This document shows, piece after piece, positions 23,103-31,510 of a stretch of 37,971 nucleotides of DNA. The stretch spans positions 1 through 37,971 of the forward strand of contig NZ_LWEX01000379.1 of assembly GCF_001634885.1 (NCBI RefSeq), given 5' to 3'. A program made the translations under genes and the position numbers. Positions within the stretch are counted from its first letter, which is position 1. Every line of letters begins with the position of its first letter. The notes below the pieces were generated by a model. That model saw only the letters and a program-made list of their open reading frames with translations, was not told the DNA's origin and made no database searches. The DNA comes from Sulfitobacter sp. HI0040 (GTDB taxonomy: Bacteria > Pseudomonadota > Alphaproteobacteria > Rhodobacterales > Rhodobacteraceae).

Positions 23103-24830
23103 GTGCGTCAGATCCTCGACAACCTCGGCCAATTGGGCCCGCGGCGTCTCGCCATGTTGGGCGGCGTGGGGCTATTCATCCTCGGCGCCATCCTGATTGG
23201 CGCGCGGACGATTTTCGCGCCGACCTTCGTGCCGGTCTATAGCCAGCTGTCCCCCGGCACCGCGTCGCAGATGACGCAAACGCTGGAACAGGCCGGGCTG
23301 ACGGTGGAACTGTCGCGCGCCGGTGACACGATTTCCGTGGCCGAGGGCGACGTGGCCCGCGCCCGCATGGCGCTGGCCGATGCCGGTCTGCCCGGCGAAG
23401 GCGTGCCCGGGTGGGAGCTTTTCGACGACATGTCCGGCATGGGGATGAACACCTTCATGCAGAAGGTGAACCGCCTGCGCGCGCTCGAAGGTGAACTGGC
23501 CCGCTCCATCCAGACAATCAACGGAATCGAATCCGCGCGCGTGCACCTTGTCCTGCCCGAGCGGGAAGCCTTTTCGCGGGTCCGCCCGGAGGCCAGCGCC
23601 TCCGTCATCGTTCGGTCGCGGGCCAATACATCCATGTCACGGGCGCAGGCGCAGTCGGTTCGCGCGCTCGTCGCTTCCGCTGTTGCCGATCTCGAACCGC
23701 AAAAGGTCACGGTGTTGTCCTCCAACGGGGATACGATCCTTGCCGAAGAGGATGCGACCGGCTCCGACTTCTCGCTTCAGGGCCAGCGCACCGCCATCGA
23801 GGAACAGATGGCCAAGAAGGTGGAGGCGATCCTCAACGCCCGCGTGGGCCCCGGCAACAGCCGCGTCCGCGTCAGCGTGGACCTGACGACGGAGCGCGAA
23901 ATCCGCGTCTCCCGCAGTTTCGATCCCGAACAGCAGGTCGCCCGCTCCATCGAAACACGCGCGCGCAACTCCAATGAAACCGATCCCGCGAATGCCGCGG
24001 TGGACGCGGGCAACAACATCCCCGATGCCCTGCGCGAAGAAGGCGACGGCGCGGCGGGCACCTCCTCCCGCTCTGAAAACGACGAGATCATCAATTACGA
24101 AATCGGATCGGTCGAAAGCGAGTTGATCCGCGAACCGGGCGATATCGAACGGGTGTCGGTGGCGGTTCTGGTCAACGGCAGCTACGGCACCCGGCCCGAT
24201 GGCACCGAAGGATATATCGAACGCTCCGAAGAAGAGATGCGGCGCCTGACCCAGCTTGTCAGCACCGTGATCGGCTTTGACGAAAGCCGCGGCGATCAGG
24301 TCCAGGTGGACAGCCTGCGCTTTCAGGATTTCGACGCTGAACTGGGCGGCCCGGTGGGCCGTACCCTGAGCGGCGTGCTGGCCGACAACGCCATGTCCAT
24401 CCTGCGCGCGATCTTCGGCCTCGCCATGCTGGCGATCATCCTGATGCTGGGCGCGCGCCCCCTGCGCATGGTGCTGGACGCGGCACTGCCCGCGCCGATG
24501 GACACCCCCGCGCTCGCCGGGGCCGGGGCCGCGGGTGGCGAAATCGCGGGCGGAGAGGCGGGCCGCGCCATGCTACCCGGCCCGCAGGCCGGGCAGAAGG
24601 CCCTGGGCAACGATGCGCGTCACATGGAACTTCCCGTCGGGCGGAGCACCGGTTCGGCGCTCGTGCTCGCGGATCACGAAGACGCCCCGCACGAGATGGT
24701 TCAACTCGCCGCCGTCGACGGCCAGTTGCGGCGCAGTCAGATACACTCGGTCGCGGAACTGGTGCAGAACCACGCCGATGACGCGCTGCGCGTGCTCGGC
24801 CACTGGCTGGCGGAAAAGGAAACCGAATGA
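23103..24830 (+). CDS. fliF: Flagellar MS-ring protein FliF
   Basis: This is a protein of about 575 residues. Transmembrane helix 1 is near residues 17-37 (LAMLGGVGLFILGAILIGA), followed by the ring-building RBM domains (about 45-290) with the typical QKVNRLRALEGELARSI and ARVHLVLPER segments. A variable loop, transmembrane helix 2 (AIFGLAMLAIILMLGA) and a C-terminal FliG-binding tail (QLRRSQIHSVAELVQNHADDALRVLGHWL, split for description) complete it. I chose the GTG at 23103 (AGCAGG upstream); a TTG at 23085 adds six residues. It heads the fliF-fliH-fliN-fliP-fliG unit and overlaps fliH by 4 bases. Confidence 0.95.
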   Translation: MRQILDNLGQLGPRRLAMLGGVGLFILGAILIGARTIFAPTFVPVYSQLSPGTASQMTQTLEQAGLTVELSRAGDTISVAEGDVARARMALADAGLPGEGVPGWELFDDMSGMGMNTFMQKVNRLRALEGELARSIQTINGIESARVHLVLPEREAFSRVRPEASASVIVRSRANTSMSRAQAQSVRALVASAVADLEPQKVTVLSSNGDTILAEEDATGSDFSLQGQRTAIEEQMAKKVEAILNARVGPGNSRVRVSVDLTTEREIRVSRSFDPEQQVARSIETRARNSNETDPANAAVDAGNNIPDALREEGDGAAGTSSRSENDEIINYEIGSVESELIREPGDIERVSVAVLVNGSYGTRPDGTEGYIERSEEEMRRLTQLVSTVIGFDESRGDQVQVDSLRFQDFDAELGGPVGRTLSGVLADNAMSILRAIFGLAMLAIILMLGARPLRMVLDAALPAPMDTPALAGAGAAGGEIAGGEAGRAMLPGPQAGQKALGNDARHMELPVGRSTGSALVLADHEDAPHEMVQLAAVDGQLRRSQIHSVAELVQNHADDALRVLGHWLAEKETE

Positions 24831-25501
24831 TCTCCTCGCTGAACCTGCGCAACCTCGATGAAGAGGGCGAAGACTGCACGCCGGGCGCGGCCCGCAAGGG
24901 CGAGCATTTCACCAAGGATGAGCTTGAAGCCAAGGTGAAGAAGGCCCGCGAGGAAGGGCGTATCGCAGGCTATCTCGCCGGGGCGGAGGACGGCCGCAAC
25001 GAAGCACGGGACACGGCGCTGGCCGCACAGGCCGAAACGGCGGATATGCTGGCGAAGGAACTCGCCCGCCTCGCGGTCGCGGCCCAAGAACATCGCGCCG
25101 CGCTGATCGCTCAGGTGGTGGGGTTCACGCTCCAGACCTGCGAAGTCGTCTTTCCCGAACTGATCGACAGGTTCTCGAAGGTGCGGGTGAAGAAGATGGT
25201 GGGCCAGTCACTCAAGATGGCCATCGGCTCCATCCGCATCCGCATCCGGCTGTCGCCCGCCACGATGGCGGCGCTCGAAGACGAATTGCGCCAGCGCGCG
25301 GCCTATTACAAATGCGACGGGGCGCTCGACCTTGCCGCCGACGAAACGATGCATGACGGCGAAGCCCGGATGGAATGGGACCACGGGCGGCTCGATTATG
25401 GGTTCGAACAGATCTGCAACCGGCTGCTGGCCGAGTTGCGGCAGACCAGCGAAAAGGCGCAGGGCGCCCGGAAGGAGATAGGTGGACATGGACAAGTCTG
25501 A
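24827..25501 (+). CDS. fliH: FliH-like export ATPase regulator
   Basis: This 224-residue soluble protein has an N-terminal helical region with coiled-coil character (about 28-110) and a C-terminal domain, as expected of FliH, the negative regulator of the FliI ATPase and its link to FliN. Sequence similarity is weak, as is usual for FliH; the call rests on position between fliF and fliN, size and helix content. The ATG overlaps the fliF stop by 4 bases, and its 3' end overlaps the fliN start region. Alternative names for this position include FlbE-type proteins. Confidence 0.78.
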   Translation: MISSLNLRNLDEEGEDCTPGAARKGEHFTKDELEAKVKKAREEGRIAGYLAGAEDGRNEARDTALAAQAETADMLAKELARLAVAAQEHRAALIAQVVGFTLQTCEVVFPELIDRFSKVRVKKMVGQSLKMAIGSIRIRIRLSPATMAALEDELRQRAAYYKCDGALDLAADETMHDGEARMEWDHGRLDYGFEQICNRLLAELRQTSEKAQGARKEIGGHGQV

Positions 25502-25940
25502 TCCGCAGGACAAGGAAGCGAAAGCCTCCGCCGATACCGCGAAAACCCCCGAAGAGACGGGGACCGAGGAGGCAGCGGCCCCCGCCGCATCCGAACGCAC
25601 CGCCGCCGAGGCGGTGGCGCGGAATGTTTTTCCGCAACTCGATACCGAGGAAACGCGCCATGCGCTGGCCACGCGGGATGAAAACGCGGGCAACGGGATC
25701 AACGCGATGCTCAACGTCGGCCTCGATGTGCAGATCGTGCTGGGCCATGCGCGGATGCCGATTTCACGGCTGCTGGAACTGACCCGCGGCTCCATCGTGG
25801 AGCTGAACCGCAAGATCGGCGCGCCGGTGGACCTGATGGTCAACGACCGGCTGGTGGCGCGGGGCGATCTCGTCAAGGTGGGCGAGGACCGGCTCGGCGT
25901 CTCGCTGACCCAGATCGTCAAGGATCATGCGGCTGACTGA
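25488..25940 (+). CDS. fliN: Flagellar motor switch protein FliN
   Basis: This 150-residue C-ring protein has an N-terminal extension of about 70 residues rich in Ala/Glu/Pro, then the SpoA domain of FliN (LNVGLDVQIVLGHARMP to DRLGVSLTQIV). The start ATG at 25488 follows GGAG with 10-base spacing; a GTG two codons upstream is also possible. It overlaps the fliH end by 14 bases and the fliP start by 14 bases, so translation of the three is linked. FliN forms the bottom of the C ring with FliM and docks FliH. It is normal apart from the long N-terminal extension. Confidence 0.95.
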   Translation: MDKSDPQDKEAKASADTAKTPEETGTEEAAAPAASERTAAEAVARNVFPQLDTEETRHALATRDENAGNGINAMLNVGLDVQIVLGHARMPISRLLELTRGSIVELNRKIGAPVDLMVNDRLVARGDLVKVGEDRLGVSLTQIVKDHAAD

Positions 25941-26763
25941 TAGCCTCAGAAAGGCAGGCCGTTTCCTGCGCCTGCCGGGCCTTGCGGGGCTCTTGCTCTG
26001 TGCGGGGGCCGGTATGGCCGCCGCGCAGGACGGCGGCTTTCTGGGCGCGATCTCAGACGCGATCGGAGAGGCGGCACCGGGCACTGACGAGAATGCGAGC
26101 CTTTCGGGCCGCATCGTCCAGTTCATCGCGCTGGTCACCGTGCTTTCCATCGCGCCCGGGCTGCTGGTGGTGATGACCAGCTTCACCCGCTTCGTCATCG
26201 TGTTGTCGATGCTGCGCTCCGCGCTCGGGCTCAACCAGACCCCGCCCAATATCGTGCTGACCTCGCTGGCGCTGTTCATGACCTTCTTCGTCATGCAACC
26301 GGTGTTCGAGGACGCCTACGAAGGGGGTGTCGTACCCCTGCTTGAAAACACGCTGGTGGAGGAACAGGCGATGGAGCGTATCGCGGCCCCCTTCCGCGCC
26401 TTCATGTTCGTCAACACCCGCCCGCGGGACTATGCCCTCTTTCTCGATGTCTCCTCCGACGGTACGGAAACCGAAGACACCCCCCTGCCCACCACCCCGG
26501 AGGAGGCCGATTTTCGCCAGCTGGTCCCGGCTTTCATGATCTCCGAACTGCGGCGGGCCTTTACCATCGGCTTTTTGATCTACCTGCCCTTCGTTGCGAT
26601 CGACCTGATCGTCGCCTCCGTCCTGATGAGCGCGGGGATGATGATGCTGCCGCCCGTCCTCATTTCGCTGCCTTTCAAGGTGATCTTCTTCGTTCTGATC
26701 GACGGCTGGTACATGCTGGCCGGCTCCCTGATTGAAAGTTACGTCCCGCTCGCGGGCGGATGA
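25927..26763 (+). CDS. fliP: Flagellar export gate protein FliP
   Basis: This 278-residue protein carries a cleavable signal peptide (residues 1-33, ending AAA) and then the FliP domain. Recognisable are the LTSLALFMTFFVMQPVF stretch, and the signature around PAFMISELRRAFTIGFLIYLPFVAIDLIVAS, with MMMLPPVLISLPFKVIFFV after it. FliP forms the pentameric core of the export gate. The ATG overlaps fliN by 14 bases. The gap to fliG is 21 bases. fliO, which often stands before fliP, is not present; a protein replacing it is not recognisable. Confidence 0.96.
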   Translation: MRLTDSLRKAGRFLRLPGLAGLLLCAGAGMAAAQDGGFLGAISDAIGEAAPGTDENASLSGRIVQFIALVTVLSIAPGLLVVMTSFTRFVIVLSMLRSALGLNQTPPNIVLTSLALFMTFFVMQPVFEDAYEGGVVPLLENTLVEEQAMERIAAPFRAFMFVNTRPRDYALFLDVSSDGTETEDTPLPTTPEEADFRQLVPAFMISELRRAFTIGFLIYLPFVAIDLIVASVLMSAGMMMLPPVLISLPFKVIFFVLIDGWYMLAGSLIESYVPLAGG

Positions 26764-26784
26764 TACGGTCCAAAGGAAAGCACT

Positions 26785-27843
26785 ATGTCCCCTAGCCCCA
26801 ACTCACCCACCGCAGCCCGTAAACCCAGCGCCGCCGTCCGGGCCATGACCGGCCCGACCAAGGCGGCGATCACCTTTCTCTGCCTCGGTGAACAGGCCGG
26901 GTCGGACCTGATGAAGCGCCTTTCCACGACAGAGATCGAACGCATCACCCACGCCATGAGCCGCCTTGGCCCGATCCCGGCGGAAATCGTGGAGGACGTG
27001 CTGTCGGAATTCACCGAAAGCGTGATCACCGGCACCGGCTCCGTCACCGGGTCGCTTTCCGCGGCGGAGGCGCTGCTGCGCAAGTTCATGCCGGAAGAGG
27101 AAGTAACCGAACTGCTGAACACCGTGCGCGGCAATAACCGGCAGAGCGCAACCTGGCGCCGCTTCGCCTCGCTCGACGAGTCGGTGATCGCCAACTACCT
27201 CGAAGGCGAACACGACCAGACGGCAGCGGCGATACTCAACAATATCGACACCTCCGTCGCGGCCAAGGTGCTGCCCCTCCTGGGCACCGACCGGATGTAC
27301 GACGTGGCCGAACGCATGGTCGGCATGGAAGCAGTGCCCATCCACATGATGCGCCAGATCGAGGAAACGCTGAAAAAAGACATCATGTCCGACACGGTCC
27401 ACACCAGCGCTGCCGAGACCCATCAGCGCATGGCCGACATGTTCAACAAGCTCGACGTGCAGGCCTTTGAGCAGCTTTCACAGACCCTCGACCAGCGCAT
27501 CCCCGAAACCTTTCAGGCGATCAAACAGCGCATGTTCGTCTTCGACGATCTTGTCCGCCTGTCGACGCAGGATCTGGCGCAGGTCATGCGGGGGCTGGAG
27601 GGCGACACCCTGCCGCTCGCCATGCGGGGGGCCAAGAAGGAGCTGCGCGATTACCTGATGTCCTGCCTGCCGCAGCGGTCGCGCCAGATGCTGATGGACG
27701 AAATGGAAGCCACGGGCCCGGTGCGGGGCCGCGATGTGAACGCCGCCCAGACCACGATGGTGGATTACGCCAAGGTGCTGGCGGATCAAGGTCTGATCCA
27801 GTTACCTTCGCACACCGACGAAGAAGACGAGATTTTCGAATGA
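26785..27843 (+). CDS. fliG: Flagellar motor switch protein FliG (divergent motifs)
   Basis: This 352-residue protein has the three FliG domains: an N-terminal FliF-binding part (about 20-115), a middle part, and a C-terminal torque-generating part (about 245-340, MFVFDDLVRLS to VDYAKVLADQG). Length and domain order are normal. The middle-domain EHPQ motif reads EHDQ at 142-145. In the torque helix the usual DDRSIQ is STQDLAQ (S260-T261-Q262), so the acidic pair and Arg are missing, while the following Arg in MRGLEGD is kept. The C-terminus is acidic (TDEEDEIFE). It is the last gene of its unit and convergent with the DUF1217 gene. Confidence 0.95.
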   Translation: MSPSPNSPTAARKPSAAVRAMTGPTKAAITFLCLGEQAGSDLMKRLSTTEIERITHAMSRLGPIPAEIVEDVLSEFTESVITGTGSVTGSLSAAEALLRKFMPEEEVTELLNTVRGNNRQSATWRRFASLDESVIANYLEGEHDQTAAAILNNIDTSVAAKVLPLLGTDRMYDVAERMVGMEAVPIHMMRQIEETLKKDIMSDTVHTSAAETHQRMADMFNKLDVQAFEQLSQTLDQRIPETFQAIKQRMFVFDDLVRLSTQDLAQVMRGLEGDTLPLAMRGAKKELRDYLMSCLPQRSRQMLMDEMEATGPVRGRDVNAAQTTMVDYAKVLADQGLIQLPSHTDEEDEIFE

Positions 27844-27855
27844 CGCTATGCGCGG

Positions 27856-28683
27856 TCAGCGGTAGCGGTTGTATCCGCCCTGCACGATGGACGGAATATC
27901 GAGCGTGATGATGTTGAACCCGCCCCCCTGCCCGGCAGAAACCGCGCCCTGCATCAGAGTGACCGCGATATTGTTGGCGGTCGCCGTCCCTTCGAGCGCG
28001 TCGTAAACGGCCGAGAACCGCTTCACCAAGCGATCCACCTCTGCCGGATCCTTCAGCTTTTCGATATCGAATTTCGCTTTGAACAGTTCGACCTGCCGGT
28101 CGATGTCCACCTGCACGACTTCTTTCGGCAGGCCGAGCGCGGTGCGCATGAATTTGGCGATGTCCTTGTCCTTCAGGACGTCGAACCATGTGTTGATCTC
28201 GCCGGCCTTGGCCTTGAATTCCAGCGCCAGCCCCGCGCCGGTGTTCTGCTCCGCCGCGGTGTTGAGCAATATGCGTTCCTTGAAACGCTCGATCATGTCC
28301 GCCTGCCATTGGGGGTCGCTGAAATTCGCGCTGCCCCCGCCGCCCGGCGCAAAGCCAAGCTCGATGTGCATCTCGCGGATGTTGGGATCGGTCAGGCGGT
28401 TCACCAGCGCGGCGGTATCCGAGCGGTCACTTTCCAGCGTCTTGCGGATGAGCGCCTTGCCGAAGATCTGCGCTTCGAGGTCGAAGGCCCGCATGACGAA
28501 AGTATAGACCTCCGTATCCGCGATCAGTTCCTTGGGCGATCCGATCTGGCCGATACGCTCGCTGAAGGCGGCGATCTGCCGCGCGTTCAGCGCGTTGCGC
28601 GCCACCAGGTCCAGCTGCTTATCGCGCGTACTGTCATAGAGATTGACAGCCAGACCTGTTCCCAGACCGCCCAGGGGGATCAT
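27856..28683 (-). CDS. DUF1217 flagellar protein
   Basis: This 275-residue protein is composed of helical segments with no transmembrane helix. It matches the DUF1217 family found in alphaproteobacterial flagellar clusters in its N-terminal (NALNARQIAAFSERIG) and central (RKTLESDRSDTAALVNRLTDPN) stretches. The biochemical role is not known; its location suggests a filament- or hook-assembly accessory. The ATG overlaps the flbT stop by 4 bases, so it is coupled to flbT, and it is last in the flagellin-flaF-flbT-DUF1217 unit. It is convergent with fliG after 12 bases, with no visible terminator. Confidence 0.8.
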   Translation of the reverse strand: MIPLGGLGTGLAVNLYDSTRDKQLDLVARNALNARQIAAFSERIGQIGSPKELIADTEVYTFVMRAFDLEAQIFGKALIRKTLESDRSDTAALVNRLTDPNIREMHIELGFAPGGGGSANFSDPQWQADMIERFKERILLNTAAEQNTGAGLALEFKAKAGEINTWFDVLKDKDIAKFMRTALGLPKEVVQVDIDRQVELFKAKFDIEKLKDPAEVDRLVKRFSAVYDALEGTATANNIAVTLMQGAVSAGQGGGFNIITLDIPSIVQGGYNRYR

Positions 28684-29129
28684 GCGGACACCGATTGCCC
28701 TGCCGCCGGCGGGGCGGCTTTTGCTGCGGCACCGCGGTCCGGCAGTTTCAGCGACATCAACTCGCCCTCGTACTTCAGCACGGGGCGCAGGTCGCTCATG
28801 GCCTTGTAGTAATCCGCCATGCTGACGTGGTTGGCGGCCTGCATCACCTTCCCGCGCATCTCTGCGCCGAAACAGGTTGCCAGCCCCACCAGCCCGGACT
28901 GGATCTTGGGTACGATCTCCTCCCGTGCCTTGGGATTGATGAGCGCCGTCTGCAACAGGAAATAGATCTTGGATACCGGCGTCGCCTTCTTCTTGGCGTC
29001 CAGCAGATCGCTTTCGCGCACGATGTCGGCGCGATTTTCCACGGTGATGGATTGGCGCCGATCCCCGTTGCGCAGGACACAGCCGTTGACGATGACCCGT
29101 TCGCGGGGTCTGAGCGTGATTTTTAACAT
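28680..29129 (-). CDS. flbT: Flagellin mRNA regulator FlbT
   Basis: This 149-residue protein begins MLKITLRPRERVIVNGCVLRNG, the characteristic start of FlbT, with the family stretch FLLQTALINPKAREEIVPKI in the middle. FlbT binds flagellin mRNA leaders and represses translation or stabilises the message in Caulobacter and relatives; the C-terminus here is Ala/Pro-rich. The ATG follows the flaF stop by 1 base. It overlaps the DUF1217 start by 4 bases. Being next to two flagellin genes that share a leader element makes the mRNA-binding role plausible here, though it is inferred from the family. The longer upstream reading overlaps flaF and was rejected. Confidence 0.94.
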   Translation of the reverse strand: MLKITLRPRERVIVNGCVLRNGDRRQSITVENRADIVRESDLLDAKKKATPVSKIYFLLQTALINPKAREEIVPKIQSGLVGLATCFGAEMRGKVMQAANHVSMADYYKAMSDLRPVLKYEGELMSLKLPDRGAAAKAAPPAAGQSVSA

Positions 29130-29130
29130 G

Positions 29131-29541
29131 TCAGACCCCTTCGTGAGCCATTTCGGTCGCGCCACGGCCCGCAAGCCCGGCGACGATGTTGCTGTTGATT
29201 TCCACGAGACCGGCGAGGCCGCCCTCCCCCGCGATGACGGCGCTGCACTGGCGGTCGATCCACATGGCGATGGAAATGAGCGATGCCTTCAGGCTGTCGG
29301 GGATCGTGTTGCCCGGCTCCGCCAGGTCGCTGCGCAGGGCCGCCCAGATGCGCTGGTTCTCAACCAGCGTATCGCGCAAACCGCCCGCAAGGATCTGCTG
29401 CCGCTCGAACCGGGACTCGCTCTTGTCGAAATCCGCGACATAGGTCTGAAGCTCATGCGTCACGCGCGACAGGATGCGCCGCTCGATCTGACGCGGGGAT
29501 TCGCTTTCCCTGATGGTCTTCTTGTATGCTGCCAAGCCCAT
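29131..29541 (-). CDS. flaF: Flagellar biosynthesis regulator FlaF
   Basis: This 136-residue helical protein begins MGLAAYKKTIRESESPRQIE and contains ERQQILAGGLRDTLVENQRIW and the MWIDRQCSAVIAGE stretch, typical of FlaF. In Caulobacter FlaF opposes FlbT and is needed for flagellin synthesis or secretion. The ATG has AAGGAG 9 bases upstream. It lies 65 bases after the first flagellin gene, separated by a hairpin, and one base before flbT. It is probably read both with the flagellin gene and partly attenuated. The family is clear from the N-terminus and size. Confidence 0.93.
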   Translation of the reverse strand: MGLAAYKKTIRESESPRQIERRILSRVTHELQTYVADFDKSESRFERQQILAGGLRDTLVENQRIWAALRSDLAEPGNTIPDSLKASLISIAMWIDRQCSAVIAGEGGLAGLVEINSNIVAGLAGRGATEMAHEGV

Positions 29542-29575
29542 AGGATTTTCTCCTTGTTATGTTCTTTATCCGTCC

Positions 29576-29595
29576 CGCTCCCCTGCTCAGGAGCG
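29576..29595 (-). terminator. Hairpin between flagellin gene and flaF
   Basis: CGCTCC and GGAGCG (29576-29581 and 29590-29595) pair over an 8-base loop in the 65-base gap after the flagellin stop. On the leftward transcript it is followed by a GGACGGATAAAG stretch rather than a U tract. It may weaken read-through from the abundant flagellin message into flaF-flbT or protect its 3' end. Confidence 0.45.
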
Positions 29596-29606
29596 AGGCG
29601 TCGGCC

Positions 29607-30443
29607 TTACTGGAAGAGGCTCAAGATATTCTGCGGCGCCTGATTGGCGATCGACAGCGACTGCGTGGCAAGCTGCTGCTGCACCTGAAGCGACTGCAGG
29701 CGGGCGGCCTCTTCTTCCATGTCCGCGTCGATCATCGACCCGACACCGGCATCCAGCTTGTCCGTCAGCTCGCTCAGAAAGTTCTGCTGCGTCTCGATGG
29801 AACGCTCGGCAATACCCAGATCCGTCGCCGCACCCGTCACCGTGGTCAGGTAGCTTTCGGCGTTGCGCAATGCGGTTTCCAGCGCTGTCGGTGTGGTGCT
29901 CTCATCGATCAGGATCGCCGCAAATTTGGCCTGTTCCGCTTCGAGGTCGGTGGTGGTGAAATCAATCGTAGTCGTGTTCAACATCGTTCCGCTGCGGCTG
30001 ACGCCGGAAACGACTTCCTTCGGGCCAGCGCCAGTTGCGGAAATCAGGTTTTCGCCGTTGAAGGAGGACTGCTCGATCGCTGTCTGCATCTGCGCGGCAA
30101 GGGCGGTCAGTTCCTTTTGAATGTCAGCCTGATTCACGCCTTCGGTCTGGGCAAAGGCCAGACGGTCAACGAATTCCTGCGCAAGATCGACGAGCGTTTC
30201 CGCACCCAGGCGGGCGGTCGACACGGAATTCTTCGCAAGGGTCAGACCCTCGTTGACGGCTTTGTTCATGCCGCTTTCGGAATTCATCGTCGTGGAAATG
30301 GAATAATAGGACGCGTTGTCCTTGGCGGAGGAGACCTTCAGACCGGTGGAAATGCGGTTCTGTGTCTCGCCGAGCTGCTCGTTGATGCCGCGCAATGTCG
30401 AAAGCGCGCCCATCGCCGATGTATTGGTGAGGATTGAGGACAT
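29607..30443 (-). CDS. fliC: Flagellin
   Basis: This 278-residue flagellin has the conserved N-terminal D0/D1 region (MSSILTNTSAMGALSTLRG, then QNRISTGLKVSSAKDNASYYSIS) and the C-terminal D1/D0 region (ETQQNFLSELTDKLDAGVGSMIDADMEEEA, split here for description, ending NILSLFQ). The central part (about 150-195) is short, as in many alphaproteobacteria, so there is no large D2/D3 domain. Its leader carries a 17-base element also present before the neighbouring flagellin gene, and the ribosome binding site is GGAG. The two flagellins are tandem paralogues; they may form one mixed filament or be used in different conditions. Confidence 0.97.
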   Translation of the reverse strand: MSSILTNTSAMGALSTLRGINEQLGETQNRISTGLKVSSAKDNASYYSISTTMNSESGMNKAVNEGLTLAKNSVSTARLGAETLVDLAQEFVDRLAFAQTEGVNQADIQKELTALAAQMQTAIEQSSFNGENLISATGAGPKEVVSGVSRSGTMLNTTTIDFTTTDLEAEQAKFAAILIDESTTPTALETALRNAESYLTTVTGAATDLGIAERSIETQQNFLSELTDKLDAGVGSMIDADMEEEAARLQSLQVQQQLATQSLSIANQAPQNILSLFQ

Positions 30444-30478
30444 GGTAGTTTCTCCATACTTTTCTAGTGGATTTCAAA

Positions 30479-30495
30479 GTCGTCGTTCTGACAAC
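30479..30495 (-). promoter_or_regulatory. Flagellin leader element, copy 1
   Basis: GTTGTCAGAACGACGAC on the leftward strand lies 36 bases before the start codon of the flagellin gene at 30443. Sixteen of its 17 bases are identical to the element before the second flagellin gene, at almost the same distance. It could be part of a promoter or of the leader bound by FlbT. Downstream of it the two leaders still share blocks up to the ribosome binding site. Confidence 0.6.
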
Positions 30496-30524
30496 CGCAA
30501 GGTCTTGTCCGTCCTGAGGGTAGA

Positions 30525-30560
30525 CTTCCGGCCCCGGATCAGATGATCAGGGGCCGGAAG
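30525..30560 (-). terminator. Strong hairpin downstream of the second flagellin gene
   Basis: An 11-base perfect inverted repeat CTTCCGGCCCC/GGGGCCGGAAG (30525-30535 and 30550-30560) encloses a smaller dyad GATCA/TGATC, so nearly the whole 36 bases can fold into one long hairpin. It lies after the stop of the flagellin gene starting at 31478 and before the leader of the next flagellin gene. No U tract follows on the leftward strand, so it may stabilise the abundant message as well as terminate it. Confidence 0.65.
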
Positions 30561-30587
30561 GTAATATTTATGATCTCAATTTAATCA

Positions 30588-31478
30588 TTAACGGAACAGG
30601 CTCAGGATGTTCTGCGGCGCCTGGTTAGCGATAGAAAGGGACTGGGTCGCGAGCTGCTGCTGAACCTGAAGCGACTGAAGGCGCGCGGCCTCCTGCTCCA
30701 TGTCGGCGTCAACCATCGATCCAACCCCGGCGTCCAGCTTGTCGGTCAGCTCACTCAAGAAGTCCTGTTGAGTTTCGATAGCCTTTTCAGCGATACCGAG
30801 CTGAGTTGCGGAATTAATGACAACTTTCAGGAAGTTGTCGGCATTCTTAAGGTCGTCTTCCATCGTTACCGTTTCGGTGGTAACGTCCACGCCGCCGAAG
30901 GCCAGCGCGACGGAAGCCAAGTCTAGTTCATTCATGTTGATGGAGGTGGTCGAAAGTGTACCGTCAGAGTTGCGGGTGATGCCCGAGGTCACTGTCACCG
31001 CGGTTTCGACCGAGGCCATATTGACGCTACCGTCGGTCGGCGCGGTGTAGGCGGCGGCAGCGACGGCGGGGCCGCCAATCAGGTTTTCGCCGTTGAACGA
31101 CGACTGCGCAATGGTCGTGTTCATCTGCTCGACAAGAGAATCGAGTTCCTTTTGCACTTGCGCCTTGTCGACGCCGTCGTTCTGCGAAAAGCTCAGACGA
31201 TCGACGAACTTCTGGGCCAGATCCTTCATCGTCTCGGCACCCAGACGTGCGGTGGAAACGGAGTTCTTTGCCAAAGTCAGCCCCTCCCGCACAGATTTAT
31301 TCATGCCGCTTTCAGAATTCATCGTGGTCGAGATCGAGAAGTAGGACGCGTTGTCCTTGGCCGAATTGACCTTCATGCCTGTGGAGATGCGGTTCTGTGT
31401 CTCGGACAGGTTGCTGTTTACGCTCCGCAGTGTGGAGAGAGCATTCATTGCGGAGCTGTTTGTGAGGATAGAAGACAT
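30588..31478 (-). CDS. Flagellin (second paralogue)
   Basis: This 296-residue flagellin is a close paralogue of the one encoded next to it. Its termini are almost the same (SSILTNSSAMNALSTLRSVN at the start, QNILSLFR at the end) and the difference is in the centre (about 135-215), where this protein is 18 residues longer and of different sequence. It has the same leader element and the same D0/D1 architecture. The ATG at 31478 is preceded by GGAAC, a weak ribosome binding site. It precedes a strong hairpin that separates it from the other flagellin. Which is the major filament protein cannot be told from sequence. Confidence 0.97.
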   Translation of the reverse strand: MSSILTNSSAMNALSTLRSVNSNLSETQNRISTGMKVNSAKDNASYFSISTTMNSESGMNKSVREGLTLAKNSVSTARLGAETMKDLAQKFVDRLSFSQNDGVDKAQVQKELDSLVEQMNTTIAQSSFNGENLIGGPAVAAAAYTAPTDGSVNMASVETAVTVTSGITRNSDGTLSTTSINMNELDLASVALAFGGVDVTTETVTMEDDLKNADNFLKVVINSATQLGIAEKAIETQQDFLSELTDKLDAGVGSMVDADMEQEAARLQSLQVQQQLATQSLSIANQAPQNILSLFR

Positions 31479-31510
31479 GTGTAGTTCCAGTACTATTCTT
31501 AGTAATCCAT

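Noticed and set aside
22935-23132. Small leftward open frame in the fliL/fliF gap
   Set aside because: It overlaps the fliF start and has no ribosome binding site or similarity; the gap is better explained as a divergent promoter.
30566-30590. TTAATCATTAAC near the second flagellin stop as a CtrA box
   Set aside because: Spacing between the TTAA halves is only two to three bases, and it lies at a gene end rather than before a start.
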